Source of the DNA: an uncultured Bacilli bacterium
Lineage (GTDB): Bacteria > Bacillota_I > Bacilli_A > RF39 > UBA660
DNA length: 61,878 bases
Reading direction: 5' to 3'
Assembly: GCA_934086775.1 (NCBI GenBank)
Contig: CAKOIJ010000002.1
Span: forward strand, 1 to 61,878
Shown: piece after piece, positions 26,633-34,718 of the stretch
How positions within the stretch are numbered: the first letter of the stretch is position 1
How the letters are laid out: each line of letters opens with the position of its first letter
Made by a program: the position numbers and the translations under genes
Notes under the pieces: generated by a model
What the model was told of the DNA's origin: nothing
The model's input: only the letters and a program-made list of their open reading frames with translations
The model's database searches: none

Positions 26633-27106
26633 ATGGAATATTTAGATGTTTATGATGGAAACAAAAAGAAGACAGGAAAAATTATAGTAAGGGGTGAAAA
26701 ACCAAAAGAAAATGAACATATTTTATTATCAATAATTTTTATTAAAAATAGTGAAGGAAAATACTTAATTCAAAAAACATCAAAAGAAAAAGGCGGACAT
26801 TATAGTTCTACTGGGGGACATGTCGGAAGTAATGAAGACTCTAAAACAACAATACTAAGAGAGTTAAAAGAAGAATTAGGTCTAATAGTTAATGGTGATG
26901 AAATCAAATATGTAGGAGACATTTTTTTAGGAATTCCAATTGCAGATGTATACTATTTGGAAAAAGACATTACTTTAAAAGATTTAAAATTACAAAAAGA
27001 AGAAGTTGATGAAGTTTCATATATGACTAAAGATGAAATACTAAATTTAATTGACAATGAAAACTTTACTAAGTCACACGGTAAAATACTAAAAAAATAT
27101 TTTTAA
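26633..27106 (+). CDS. Nudix hydrolase
   Basis: 157 aa with a perfect Nudix box: G-x5-E-x7-REL-x-EE-LGL (GGHVGSNEDSKTTILREL then KEELGL). The N-terminus EYLDVYDGNKKKTGK resembles the isopentenyl-diphosphate-isomerase-like/YfcD-type Nudix subgroup. The diphosphate substrate cannot be told from sequence. GGAGGG lies 8 bases upstream; TATAAT at 26604-26609 is a likely -10. It is monocistronic. Confidence 0.9.
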   Translation: MEYLDVYDGNKKKTGKIIVRGEKPKENEHILLSIIFIKNSEGKYLIQKTSKEKGGHYSSTGGHVGSNEDSKTTILRELKEELGLIVNGDEIKYVGDIFLGIPIADVYYLEKDITLKDLKLQKEEVDEVSYMTKDEILNLIDNENFTKSHGKILKKYF

Positions 27107-27116
27107 AATTAATCCG

Positions 27117-27145
27117 TTGACAAATAGATACCATTGTTATAAAAT
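27117..27145 (+). promoter_or_regulatory. Promoter of the T-box-asnS transcript
   Basis: TTGACA (27117-27122), 17-nt spacer, TAAAAT (27140-27145), immediately upstream of the T-box leader. Confidence 0.75.
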
Positions 27146-27151
27146 AAAATT

Positions 27152-27384
27152 ATCAAAACGAAGAAAAAGAGAAGTAAAATTATATTTTATTTAAGAGAGC
27201 TAACGGATGGTGAAAGTTAGTAATAAAAATAATTTGAATAACACTTTGGAGTGCTTTTCTGAAATTATAAAGTAGGGAAAGCCGTATAGATGCGTTAAAT
27301 CTTAAAGTGATCTATTGATATAGATAAATTAGGTGGCACCGCGGAAGCAGTATTTCGTCCTTTTTTGGATAAATACTGCTTTTA
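27152..27384 (+). promoter_or_regulatory. T-box leader (tRNA-Asn sensing) of asnS
   Basis: A textbook T-box: the stem I segment with AGAGAGCTAACGGATGGTG (~27194-27212), AAC at 27240-27242 as candidate specifier codon (Asn), the T-box core AGGTGGCACCGCG (27331-27343) and a terminator with arms AAGCAGTATTT (27345-27355) and AAATACTGCTT (27371-27381). It ends 24 bases before the asnS start. Uncharged tRNA-Asn should switch the terminator to the antiterminator form. Confidence 0.93.
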
Positions 27385-27407
27385 ATTTATAAGAAAGGAT
27401 GGTAAAT

Positions 27408-28793
27408 ATGAATTACACATATTTAAAAGATTTATTTGAAAACGAAGAAAAATTAATAGGAAAAGAAATTACACTAAAAGGATGGATTAGAAATCATAGA
27501 CCTCAAAAAGAATTTGGTTTTATAGATTTTTCTGATGGTACAAGTTTTAGACATTTACAAGTGGTGTATACAAGTGAAATAGAAAATTTTGAAGAACTCT
27601 CTAAATTACATAATGGTTCAAGTATTAAAGTGGTGGGAGAATATATTAAGTCAGAAGGTTCAGGTCAAGAATATGAATTGAAAGCAAAAATGATAGAACT
27701 AATAGAAGATTGTCCAGAAGATTATCCACTTCAACCAAAAAAACATAGCATGGAATTTCTAAGAAGCATTGCATATTTAAGACCTAGAGCTAATACTTTC
27801 CAAGCTGTATTCAGAGTAAGAAGTGTTGCAGCTTATGCAATACATAAGTATTTTAATGAAAATAATTATATATATGTTCATACACCTCTTTTAACAACAG
27901 CGGATTGTGAAGGTTCTGATCAAATGTTCAAAGTAACTACTTTGGATTTCGATAATTTGCCAAAAAAAGATGGGAAAGTCGATTTTAGTAAAGATTTATT
28001 TAATAAAAAAACTTTTATTACTGGTTCAGGCCAACTTCATGGAGAAACTTTTGCTCTTGCATTCAGCAAAATCTATACCTTTGGGCCAACATTTAGAACA
28101 GAAAACTCAAATACCAAAACGCATGCTAATGAATTTTGGATGATAGAACCTGAAATAGCCTTTGCAGACATTAATGACTTGATGGATATTGAAGAAGATT
28201 TCTTGAAATATATTGTTAAACATGTATTGGAGGAGTGCCCAAATGAAATTGAATTTTTTGACAAATTTGTAGAAAAAGGATTAAAAGAAAAACTTGAAAA
28301 AGTAGTAAATAGTAAATTCGTTAGAATAGATCATAAAGACGTAATAGATCTTTTAATTAACAGTGGCGAGAAGTTTGAGTTTACCCCATCATATGATGAT
28401 GACATTGCAAAAGAACATGAAAAATGGCTTACAAAACACTTTAATGGACCAGTATTTGTTAAAAACTGGCCAAAAGATATAAAAGCTTATTATATGAAAC
28501 TTAATGAAGATGGTAAAACTGTTGCAGCAGTTGATTTAGAAGTGCCAGGTTCTGGTGAACTTATGGGTGGTTCACAAAGAGAAGAAAAACTAGACATTTT
28601 ATTAGCGCGTATGGAAGAACTTGGAATAGATAAAGAACCAATCGACTGGTATTTAAATTTAAGACGTTATGGAGGATGCATTCATTCAGGATTTGGAATG
28701 GGATTTGAAAGACTTATTATGTATCTAACAGGAATAGAAAATATTAGAGATGTAATAGCATACCCTAGAACTCCAAACAACTGTTTATATTAA
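27408..28793 (+). CDS. asnS: Asparaginyl-tRNA synthetase
   Basis: Class IIb synthetase. The N-terminal OB-fold anticodon domain (KEITLKGWIRNHRPQKEFGFIDF, in pieces) is followed by the catalytic domain: SGQLHGE, FGPTFRTENSNTKTH (motif 2), EFWMIEPE and, at the end, GFGMGFERLIMYLTG (motif 3). Length 461 aa is normal. ATG 27408 has AAAGGAT 8 bases upstream; ATG 27399 lies within that site. It is controlled by the T-box upstream. Confidence 0.96.
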   Translation: MNYTYLKDLFENEEKLIGKEITLKGWIRNHRPQKEFGFIDFSDGTSFRHLQVVYTSEIENFEELSKLHNGSSIKVVGEYIKSEGSGQEYELKAKMIELIEDCPEDYPLQPKKHSMEFLRSIAYLRPRANTFQAVFRVRSVAAYAIHKYFNENNYIYVHTPLLTTADCEGSDQMFKVTTLDFDNLPKKDGKVDFSKDLFNKKTFITGSGQLHGETFALAFSKIYTFGPTFRTENSNTKTHANEFWMIEPEIAFADINDLMDIEEDFLKYIVKHVLEECPNEIEFFDKFVEKGLKEKLEKVVNSKFVRIDHKDVIDLLINSGEKFEFTPSYDDDIAKEHEKWLTKHFNGPVFVKNWPKDIKAYYMKLNEDGKTVAAVDLEVPGSGELMGGSQREEKLDILLARMEELGIDKEPIDWYLNLRRYGGCIHSGFGMGFERLIMYLTGIENIRDVIAYPRTPNNCLY

Positions 28794-28797
28794 TAAT

Positions 28798-28828
28798 AAC
28801 CATAGCAAATTTATTGCTATGGTTTATT
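28798..28828 (+). terminator. Terminator after asnS
   Basis: Perfect 11-bp arms AACCATAGCAA (28798-28808) and TTGCTATGGTT (28814-28824), ATTTA loop, then TATTTA. Confidence 0.8.
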
Positions 28829-28918
28829 TAATAGTTTATTTTATAACAAAATCTTTTAATTTATTCATATTTGCTGTATAATATAAACATTAAAAAGCAA
28901 AAATAGGAGTTGATAACT

Positions 28919-31324
28919 ATGTATAATTTTGATGAAGTAGAAAAAAAATGGCAAGAGTACTGGGAAAAACATCACACTTTTGAAGTGAAAAATGAAGGTA
29001 AAAATCCATATTACTTATTAGTTGAATTTCCATATCCAAGTGGTAGTGGCCTTCATGTAGGACATGTAAGAAGTTACACTGCTTTAGACTCAATGGCCAG
29101 AATGAAAAGAATGCAAGGATATAATGTATTGTTTCCTATGGGATTTGATGCTTTCGGAGCACCAGCAGAAGAATATGCTCTTAAAACACATACTCATCCC
29201 AAAGATGTCACTAAAGAATGTATAGATCACTTTAGAAATCAAATGAAAAGAATGGGCTTTGGTTTTGACTGGACAAGAGAATTTGCGACAACAGATCCGG
29301 ATTATTACAAATGGACACAATGGCAATTCTTACAATTTTTTAAACATGGAATGGCTTATAAGGATACAGTACCGGTAAACTGGTGTCCAAAATGTAAAAG
29401 TGTATTATCTAATGAAGATGCAGCTGGCGGGGTATGTGAGAGATGCGGCACTGAAGTTATACAAAAGGAAAAAAGTCAGTGGATGCTTAAAATGAGTTCA
29501 TATGCAGAAGATTTGCTTAAAGGTCTGGATGATACTCATTTTGCAGAAAAAGTTAAACTTGGTCAAATAAACTGGATAGGTAAATCAAGTGGAGTAGAAC
29601 TTGATGTTAATATAGTTGGTGGAGGCAAGTTTAGCGTTTTCACAACTTGTATTGAAACAGTATACGGAATTACTTTCTTCGTAATTGCCCCTGATGGCAA
29701 ATTAATAAAAGAATTAATGCCTAGAATTGAAAACAAAGAAGAAGTAGTAAAATACATAAACGAAACCGCAAAAAAATCAGACATGGATAGAACAGAACTT
29801 AACAAAGGAAAAACAGGTGTAGAATTAAAAGGATTAAAAGCAATAAATCCAGTTAACGGAAAAGAAGTTCCTATATTTATAGGTGACTTTGTATTAGGTG
29901 CATATGGCACAGGTGCTGTTATGGCTGTTCCTTCTCATGACCAAAGAGACTTTGAGTATGCTACAGTTCATAACATACCAATGATAAAAGTTATCGAAGG
30001 CAAAGATACTACTAATGAAGCATTTGAAAAAGGTGAGTACCTTGGTAAGGGATGCAAACTAATAAATTCAGAAGAATTTACTGGATTGACAGTAGAAGAA
30101 GCAAAAGAAAAAATAACTAAATACCTAGAAGAAAAAGGAATAGCAAAAAAAGTAAACAATTATAAAATGAGAGATTGGATATTCAGTAGACAAAGATTCT
30201 GGGGAGAACCAATACCAATGATAAATTGCCCAGAATGTGGATGGGTACCTATGGATGAAAAAGACTTACCTCTTTTACTTCCAGATGTTGCTGAATATGA
30301 ACCAACTGAAACTGGAGAAAGTCCTCTTGCTAAAATATCTGAATGGGTTAACTGTAAATGTCCAAAATGTGGTAATGATGCTAAAAGAGAAACAGATACT
30401 ATGCCACAGTGGGCTGGAAGTAGCTGGTATTTTCTAAGATTTATGGATGCCCATAACAATAAAGAATTTGCTAGTATGGAAGCAATGAAATACTGGAATA
30501 AAGTAAACTGGTACAATGGTGGAATGGAACACACTGCAAGACATCTATTATATGCAAGATTTTGGGTACAAATGCTTTATAACTTTGGTTTAGTTCCTAA
30601 CAAAGAAATGATAGACATAAGAGTTAGTCACGGAATGATACTTGGTAACAATCATGAAAAAATGAGTAAAAGTAAAGGTAATGTAATAAATCCAGATGAC
30701 ATAGTTAAAGAAGTTGGAGCAGATGCTTTAAGAGTTTATGAAATGTTTATAGGTGATTACCAACAAGATGCAGTTTGGTCAACTGACTCTTTAAGAGGAT
30801 GTAAAAGATTTTTAGACAAAATTGTTAGAATGGGTGAAAAAGTAGTAGAAAGTAATAAAATAAACGATGAGGTATTAATAAATAAAACGATTAAAAAAGT
30901 TACAGAAGACTTACTTACTCTTAAATATAACACAGCAGTTTCTTCATTAATGATTTTATCTAATGAACTAGATAAAAATGAAACAATTTCTAAAGAAGAA
31001 TACAGAATATTACTAACATTACTTAACCCGGTAGCGCCTCACATAACAGAAGAGCTAAATGAAAAATATAATTTAGGTAAACCAATATGTGAAAGTGAAT
31101 GGCCAAAATATGATGAAAGTAAAATAGTAGAAAAAACTGCGAAAATTGCTGTACAAGTAAATGGTAAACTGAGAAGTACAATCGAAGTGGAAGCAGACAC
31201 TCCAAAAGAAGAATTAATAAAACTTTCTAAAGAACTAGACAATGTAAAAAAACATATTGATGGAATGACTATAATTAAAGAAATAGTAGTGCCTAATAAA
31301 ATTGTTAACATTGTAGTTAAATAG
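28919..31324 (+). CDS. leuS: Leucyl-tRNA synthetase
   Basis: Class I synthetase of 801 aa. Active-site motifs are PYPSGSGLHVGHVRSY (HIGH type, ~residue 45) and EKMSKSKGNV (KMSKS type, ~residue 582). Zinc-type cysteines (CPKCKS...CERCG, CPECGW...CPKCG) and an inserted CP1 editing domain (~220-400, with GTGAVMAVPSHDQRD) are present. ATG 28919 has TAGGAG 9 bases upstream; TTG 28910 is too close to it. TATAAT at 28877-28882 is a likely -10. Unlike thrS and asnS it has no T-box: only ~30 bases separate promoter and start. Confidence 0.97.
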   Translation: MYNFDEVEKKWQEYWEKHHTFEVKNEGKNPYYLLVEFPYPSGSGLHVGHVRSYTALDSMARMKRMQGYNVLFPMGFDAFGAPAEEYALKTHTHPKDVTKECIDHFRNQMKRMGFGFDWTREFATTDPDYYKWTQWQFLQFFKHGMAYKDTVPVNWCPKCKSVLSNEDAAGGVCERCGTEVIQKEKSQWMLKMSSYAEDLLKGLDDTHFAEKVKLGQINWIGKSSGVELDVNIVGGGKFSVFTTCIETVYGITFFVIAPDGKLIKELMPRIENKEEVVKYINETAKKSDMDRTELNKGKTGVELKGLKAINPVNGKEVPIFIGDFVLGAYGTGAVMAVPSHDQRDFEYATVHNIPMIKVIEGKDTTNEAFEKGEYLGKGCKLINSEEFTGLTVEEAKEKITKYLEEKGIAKKVNNYKMRDWIFSRQRFWGEPIPMINCPECGWVPMDEKDLPLLLPDVAEYEPTETGESPLAKISEWVNCKCPKCGNDAKRETDTMPQWAGSSWYFLRFMDAHNNKEFASMEAMKYWNKVNWYNGGMEHTARHLLYARFWVQMLYNFGLVPNKEMIDIRVSHGMILGNNHEKMSKSKGNVINPDDIVKEVGADALRVYEMFIGDYQQDAVWSTDSLRGCKRFLDKIVRMGEKVVESNKINDEVLINKTIKKVTEDLLTLKYNTAVSSLMILSNELDKNETISKEEYRILLTLLNPVAPHITEELNEKYNLGKPICESEWPKYDESKIVEKTAKIAVQVNGKLRSTIEVEADTPKEELIKLSKELDNVKKHIDGMTIIKEIVVPNKIVNIVVK

Positions 31325-31336
31325 AAACAATTATTT

Positions 31337-31365
31337 AAAAGGATAAATTAACTTTTATTCTTTTT
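31337..31365 (+). terminator. Probable terminator after leuS
   Basis: Arms AAAAGGATAAA (31337-31347) and TTTATTCTTTT (31354-31364) with one G-T pair, TTAACT loop, T run. It is AT-rich and hence weaker. Confidence 0.55.
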
Positions 31366-31401
31366 ATTTAACTATTAAGCAGCAATAAGTTTTAAAAAAA
31401 C

Positions 31402-31429
31402 TTGATTTTGCCATAAGTTATGCTAAAAT
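31402..31429 (+). promoter_or_regulatory. Promoter of the gene at 31452
   Basis: TTGATT (31402-31407), 16-nt spacer, extended -10 TGC-TAAAAT (31424-31429), 23 bases before ATG. Confidence 0.6.
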
Positions 31430-31451
31430 TGTAATCAAAGAAGGAAATAAT

Positions 31452-31880
31452 ATGATTAAAAGAATAGAAAAAAATAACAAAATATTTAAAAGTAGTGAAT
31501 TTCAAAAAGATAAACATAAATTTTTTAGAATACTACAAAATTTGAGTAGTGAAAATTTAGAACTTTACAGTGATGAAGAGAACTATGTGTTATGTAGAAG
31601 CGAAAAACAGTTATCTACTTGGATATGGACAAAAGATAATTTTGATAGACACTTATTGCCAGAAATAGAAAGCGCTATAGATAAATATAGATTAGATTTT
31701 GATACTAGATTTACCTGTAAAAAAGAATTATATAATTTATTAAAACAAGATGACTACAAGTACTTAGGAAATTATTATTTTGAAATGGGATATCTAGTAT
31801 GCTACGAAACAATTAAGCCAAAAAAAGTTGATGGTAAGTCCGCTTTAGCAAAAATAAGTGATATATATGTGTTGACGTAA
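31452..31880 (+). CDS. Uncharacterised 142-aa protein, probably truncated
   Basis: I do not recognise a complete domain. The sequence (RILQNLSSENLELYSDEENYVLCRSEKQLSTWIW..., in pieces) resembles the N-terminal half of certain two-domain GNAT-type acetyltransferases, with the catalytic half missing. It ends abruptly (KISDIYVLT) just before a fragment of an unrelated gene (tlyA 3' end). A promoter and an AAGAAGGAA ribosome binding site suggest it is still transcribed. I take it as a 5' remnant created by a rearrangement near 31865-31900; a short intact protein is the alternative. Confidence 0.5.
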   Translation: MIKRIEKNNKIFKSSEFQKDKHKFFRILQNLSSENLELYSDEENYVLCRSEKQLSTWIWTKDNFDRHLLPEIESAIDKYRLDFDTRFTCKKELYNLLKQDDYKYLGNYYFEMGYLVCYETIKPKKVDGKSALAKISDIYVLT

Positions 31881-31892
31881 TTCGCTTATAAT

Positions 31893-32204
31893 GAATCTAG
31901 AGAAATAAATGGAAAAGAAATCATATGCCTAATAAAACCACAATTTGAATGTGGTAAAGAAGTAGCAGATAAATATAAGGGAATAACATTAAATAAGGAA
32001 GTGCACGAAGAAGTAATAAAAAACGTAATAAATGAATTTAAAAAAATCAACTACTACTTAAATCAAATTACTTCGTCTCCAATAACAGGAGGAAATGGTA
32101 ACATAGAATACTTAGTATATTTAACTAGTGAAAATAAAAATTCAAAAATAAATATAAAAGATTTAGTAGAAAAAACTTTCGAAAAATTAAAATCAAAGGA
32201 GTAA
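31893..32204 (+). pseudogene. 3' fragment of a second tlyA
   Basis: The frame ending at 32204 reads EIICLIKPQFECGK...ADKYKGI...KEVHEEVIKNV...GGNGNIEYL, closely matching the last ~90 residues of TlyA at 25225-26007 (about three quarters identical over the best part by eye). The S4 domain and the SAM-binding half are absent, so it cannot be functional as a TlyA. There are many silent and coding differences, so it is not a recent local duplication but an older or imported copy. It lies 3 bases before the next gene and supplies that gene's AAAGGAG. Confidence 0.85.
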
Positions 32205-32207
32205 AAA

Positions 32208-32786
32208 ATGAAATATTTAGGGTCAAAAATAATAGAAACAGAAAGAACAAAGTTAAGACCAACAATCGAATCAGACTTAATCACACTATGGAAAATGTTA
32301 GGAGATAAAGAACTTTCTAAATACTATTTAGTAGGAAAATATAATGAAGATTGGGAACAAGAGAAAAAATGGCAATATAAAAAATTAGAAAATGCGTTAA
32401 ATATGAATGTCTTCCAGTGGACAATAGTTTTAAAGGAAACTGGGGAAGTAATCGGCCAAATTTGCTGCCAAAACATAACAGATAAACCAGACACCATAAG
32501 AGACTTAGGATGGTTTATAGATAGAAAATATCAAGGGAAGGGCTTAGGTAGCGAAGTATCAAAAGCAGTAGTCGACTATATGTTTGAAGAGGTAGAAATA
32601 GATAAAATTGAGACGTCTGCTGCTGTAATTAACCCAGCATCTTGGAAACTAATGGAAAAAATGAACTTTAACAAAACAGGAAAATCTATAAATACCAAAT
32701 ACACTTTCCTAAATGAAGAAATAAAATGCGTATGCTATGAAATTACAAGAGATGAGTACATAAATAGAAAGCATCTAAAAAAATGA
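32208..32786 (+). CDS. GNAT-family N-acetyltransferase (RimJ/RimL type)
   Basis: 192 aa with a GNAT fold of the RimJ/L-like group: ETERTKLRPTIESDLITLW at the N-terminus, then WTIVLKETGEVIGQICC, LGWFIDRKYQGKGLGSEV (acetyl-CoA pyrophosphate-binding loop, Q/R-x-x-G-x-G) and INPASWKLMEKMNF. It may acetylate an amine of a protein, sugar or antibiotic. AAAGGAG sits 7 bases before ATG, inside the tlyA fragment. It ends with TGA. Confidence 0.88.
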   Translation: MKYLGSKIIETERTKLRPTIESDLITLWKMLGDKELSKYYLVGKYNEDWEQEKKWQYKKLENALNMNVFQWTIVLKETGEVIGQICCQNITDKPDTIRDLGWFIDRKYQGKGLGSEVSKAVVDYMFEEVEIDKIETSAAVINPASWKLMEKMNFNKTGKSINTKYTFLNEEIKCVCYEITRDEYINRKHLKK

Positions 32787-33040
32787 TATAGTGCTAAGAG
32801 GGGAAAATTAGATTGATGTTCAGAAGAGAATTACTACAAAAGCATAAAATATTATATTATTTAAGTGATTATAATTTTTATTTAATTTTTTGGTATAACA
32901 ATTATATGGTATCTTAAGATACCATATTACCTTTAAATATTATGTATCAATACATTAATTTATGATTTTCTCCCGAAATTGAAAACAAATTTTTTACAAA
33001 AATTAATCATTAAAAATGGCAAAAACATGTGAAAAAACAT
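32787..33040. other. Gene-free AT-rich region with a long palindrome
   Basis: No coding frame or RNA gene is evident. The only strong structure is a perfect palindrome at 32905-32926 with 11-bp arms (TATGGTATCTT and its complement) and no loop. It lacks a T run, so it is not a clear terminator; a dimeric protein-binding site or a cruciform are options. The promoter of the next operon begins at 33041. Confidence 0.6.
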
Positions 33041-33069
33041 TTGACAAACAGGAAAATATATGATACTCT
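33041..33069 (+). promoter_or_regulatory. Promoter of the 33-38 kb operon
   Basis: TTGACA (33041-33046), 17-nt spacer ending TGA, TACTCT (33064-33069) as a weak -10 with a TGn extension. It would start a ~305-nt untranslated leader. Confidence 0.55.
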
Positions 33070-33103
33070 TTAAACAGAAAAGGCGAAAATAAATCATAAT
33101 ATG

Positions 33104-33222
33104 ATATTTGCAGTTTAAGTTGCGCAAATGTTATTGTGAATTTTGATTAGTGTTAATCATTAAATACATTAATATTAGAGATTTAGATTGAGATATCATA
33201 ATTATATGATGTCTCTTCTTTT
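33104..33222 (+). promoter_or_regulatory. Leader unit 1: structured element plus terminator
   Basis: Starts with a hairpin: ATTTGC (33106-33111), 12-nt loop AGTTTAAGTTGC, GCAAAT (33124-33129). A small hairpin GATTA-GTGT-TAATC follows (33145-33158), then an 11-bp terminator GAGATATCATA/TATGATGTCTC (33190-33200 and 33205-33215, ATTA loop, T-rich tail). The same order recurs in unit 2 about 131 bases downstream. I do not match it to a known riboswitch, T-box or protein-binding leader. Confidence 0.7.
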
Positions 33223-33234
33223 GGATATTAAACA

Positions 33235-33360
33235 ATATTTGTAGTTAAAGTTGCACAAATAATTAATATCGCAAATATAATATTAATGTTTTTATTAGAT
33301 TTGCATAAATATTTGATGAGTTTGATTGGGAATATTGCGAGAGACAATATTCCCTTTTCA
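33235..33360 (+). promoter_or_regulatory. Leader unit 2: second copy of the element plus terminator
   Basis: Repeats the unit 1 hairpin with 23 of 26 identical bases (33235-33260). One stem pair changed from C-G to T-A on both sides (ATTTGT/ACAAAT), a compensatory change supporting a conserved RNA stem; the loop reads AGTTAAAGTTGC. Alternative helices TTAATAT/ATATTAA (33263/33280) and GCAAAT/ATTTGC (33271/33299) lie between. A strong terminator follows: GGGAATATTG (33328-33337) with CAATATTCCC (33345-33354) and TTTT. It ends ~10 bases before the AAGGAGG of the first gene. Confidence 0.7.
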
Positions 33361-33381
33361 AATATTAGAAGGAGGAAACTT

Positions 33382-34041
33382 ATGAAAAAAGCAATTATTG
33401 CTATTAGTGGAGGAATTGATAGTGCAGTTGTAGCGGCTTTAGCAAAAAAAGAGGGGTATGATTTATATTTTTTAACTGTAGATTATGGTCAAAAGAATAT
33501 AAAAAAAGAGTTACAGAACTCAAAGGCATTAGCAAAAAAATTTGGAGTTGTGGAACATAAAATTATTGATATGAAATGGTTGGGAGATTTAGGCAATTCA
33601 ATAACAACAGACATTAATATTCATTTTGAAAACGTATCGGACGATTTTATATATGTTCCATATAGAAACACGTGCATTATATCAGCATGTGTAGCATGGG
33701 CTGAAACAATAGATGCCGATGTAATATATACTGGTAGTGATGGGGGACCATTTGTGTGTCCTGATAATAGCCCAGAATATTACAAGAGTATAAATGACCT
33801 TGTTTCGATGTCAACAAAACTAAACACAAAAATTAAAGTAGTTGCACCACTTAATTACAGCGATAAGGCAGATATCATAAAAAAAGGATTAGAATTGAAT
33901 TTACCATTTGAAAACACTTGGAGTTGCGTTGTAAGAGATGATAAGGCTTGTGGTATTTGTAAACCATGTAGAGACAGAATAGAAGGATTCAAAAAAGTAG
34001 GAGTAAATGATCCTATAGAATACCTTGAAGGAGGAAAATAA
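33382..34041 (+). CDS. QueC-family 7-cyano-7-deazaguanine synthase-like protein
   Basis: 219 aa. The N-terminal ATP-pyrophosphatase loop AISGGIDSAVV, TVDYGQKN, VPYRNT and a C-terminal zinc-type Cys cluster (WSCVVRDDKACGICKPCRDR) identify the QueC family. QueC converts 7-carboxy-7-deazaguanine to preQ0 with ATP and ammonia. The substrate region GSDGGPFVCPDNSPEYY departs somewhat from the classic SGYPDCRPEF, so the substrate may differ. queD, queE and queF are not in this window. ATG 33382 has AAGGAGG 7 bases upstream. It is the first gene of a five-gene operon behind the tandem leader. The usual symbol would be queC, withheld because the role is uncertain. Confidence 0.85.
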   Translation: MKKAIIAISGGIDSAVVAALAKKEGYDLYFLTVDYGQKNIKKELQNSKALAKKFGVVEHKIIDMKWLGDLGNSITTDINIHFENVSDDFIYVPYRNTCIISACVAWAETIDADVIYTGSDGGPFVCPDNSPEYYKSINDLVSMSTKLNTKIKVVAPLNYSDKADIIKKGLELNLPFENTWSCVVRDDKACGICKPCRDRIEGFKKVGVNDPIEYLEGGK

Positions 34042-34704
34042 ATGAAAAGTAAAGAAACAACAAATCAATTTTATTCAAAAATATTTCTTTTTATATCCAT
34101 ACTATTTGTAGCGTGTATACTAATATCCAATATACTCGCTTCAAAGATAATAAATATATTTGGTTTTTCGATGACTGGAGGAGTACTAGTATTTCCTATA
34201 ACATATATTTTAGGAGATGTAATTACAGAAATTTATGGCTACAAGAATTCAAAAAAAATCATTATTTATGGATTTATCTGTAATTTACTAATGGTATTAT
34301 TATTTGCACTTGCAATAAAGCTTCCTTACCCAGATTACTGGCAAAATCAAGAAGCATTTATATCAATATTAAGTAATACACCAAGATTACTATTGGCTTC
34401 TTTTATAGGATATTTAGTTGGTGGTTTATCGAACTCATATATTATGGAATACATAAAAAACAACTCTAAAATTAAACATTTATGGTTCAGAACAATACTT
34501 TCAACTATAGTTGGTGAAAGCCTAGATACCTTTATATTCTTAATGATAGGATTTTATGGCACAATGAAAACAAACAACTTATTGCCTATGATTTTTTATC
34601 AATCTTTAGCTAAAATATTGTATGAAACTTTATTTACGCCAATCACATACAAAGTAATCACATACATTAAAAAGAAAGAAAAAAGCTTGAATTATGTACA
34701 CTAA
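34042..34704 (+). CDS. YhhQ-family queuosine-precursor transporter
   Basis: 220 aa with six or so membrane segments and the YhhQ/COG1738 signatures: ILASKIINIFGFSMTGGVLVFPITYILGDVITEIYGYK (in pieces) and ESLDTFIFLMIGFYG. Characterised members move preQ0 or preQ1 across the membrane. The ATG follows the queC-like stop with no gap, so the two are coupled and their roles linked through a 7-deazapurine. It could import precursor or export a product. Confidence 0.9.
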   Translation: MKSKETTNQFYSKIFLFISILFVACILISNILASKIINIFGFSMTGGVLVFPITYILGDVITEIYGYKNSKKIIIYGFICNLLMVLLFALAIKLPYPDYWQNQEAFISILSNTPRLLLASFIGYLVGGLSNSYIMEYIKNNSKIKHLWFRTILSTIVGESLDTFIFLMIGFYGTMKTNNLLPMIFYQSLAKILYETLFTPITYKVITYIKKKEKSLNYVH

Positions 34705-34718
34705 AAAATGGTGATAAT

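Noticed and set aside
33104..33360. Tandem leader as a T-box, preQ1-I or preQ1-II riboswitch
   Set aside because: No T-box core (GGTGG-ACCGCG), no preQ1-I short hairpin with A-rich tail, and no preQ1-II layout could be recognised.
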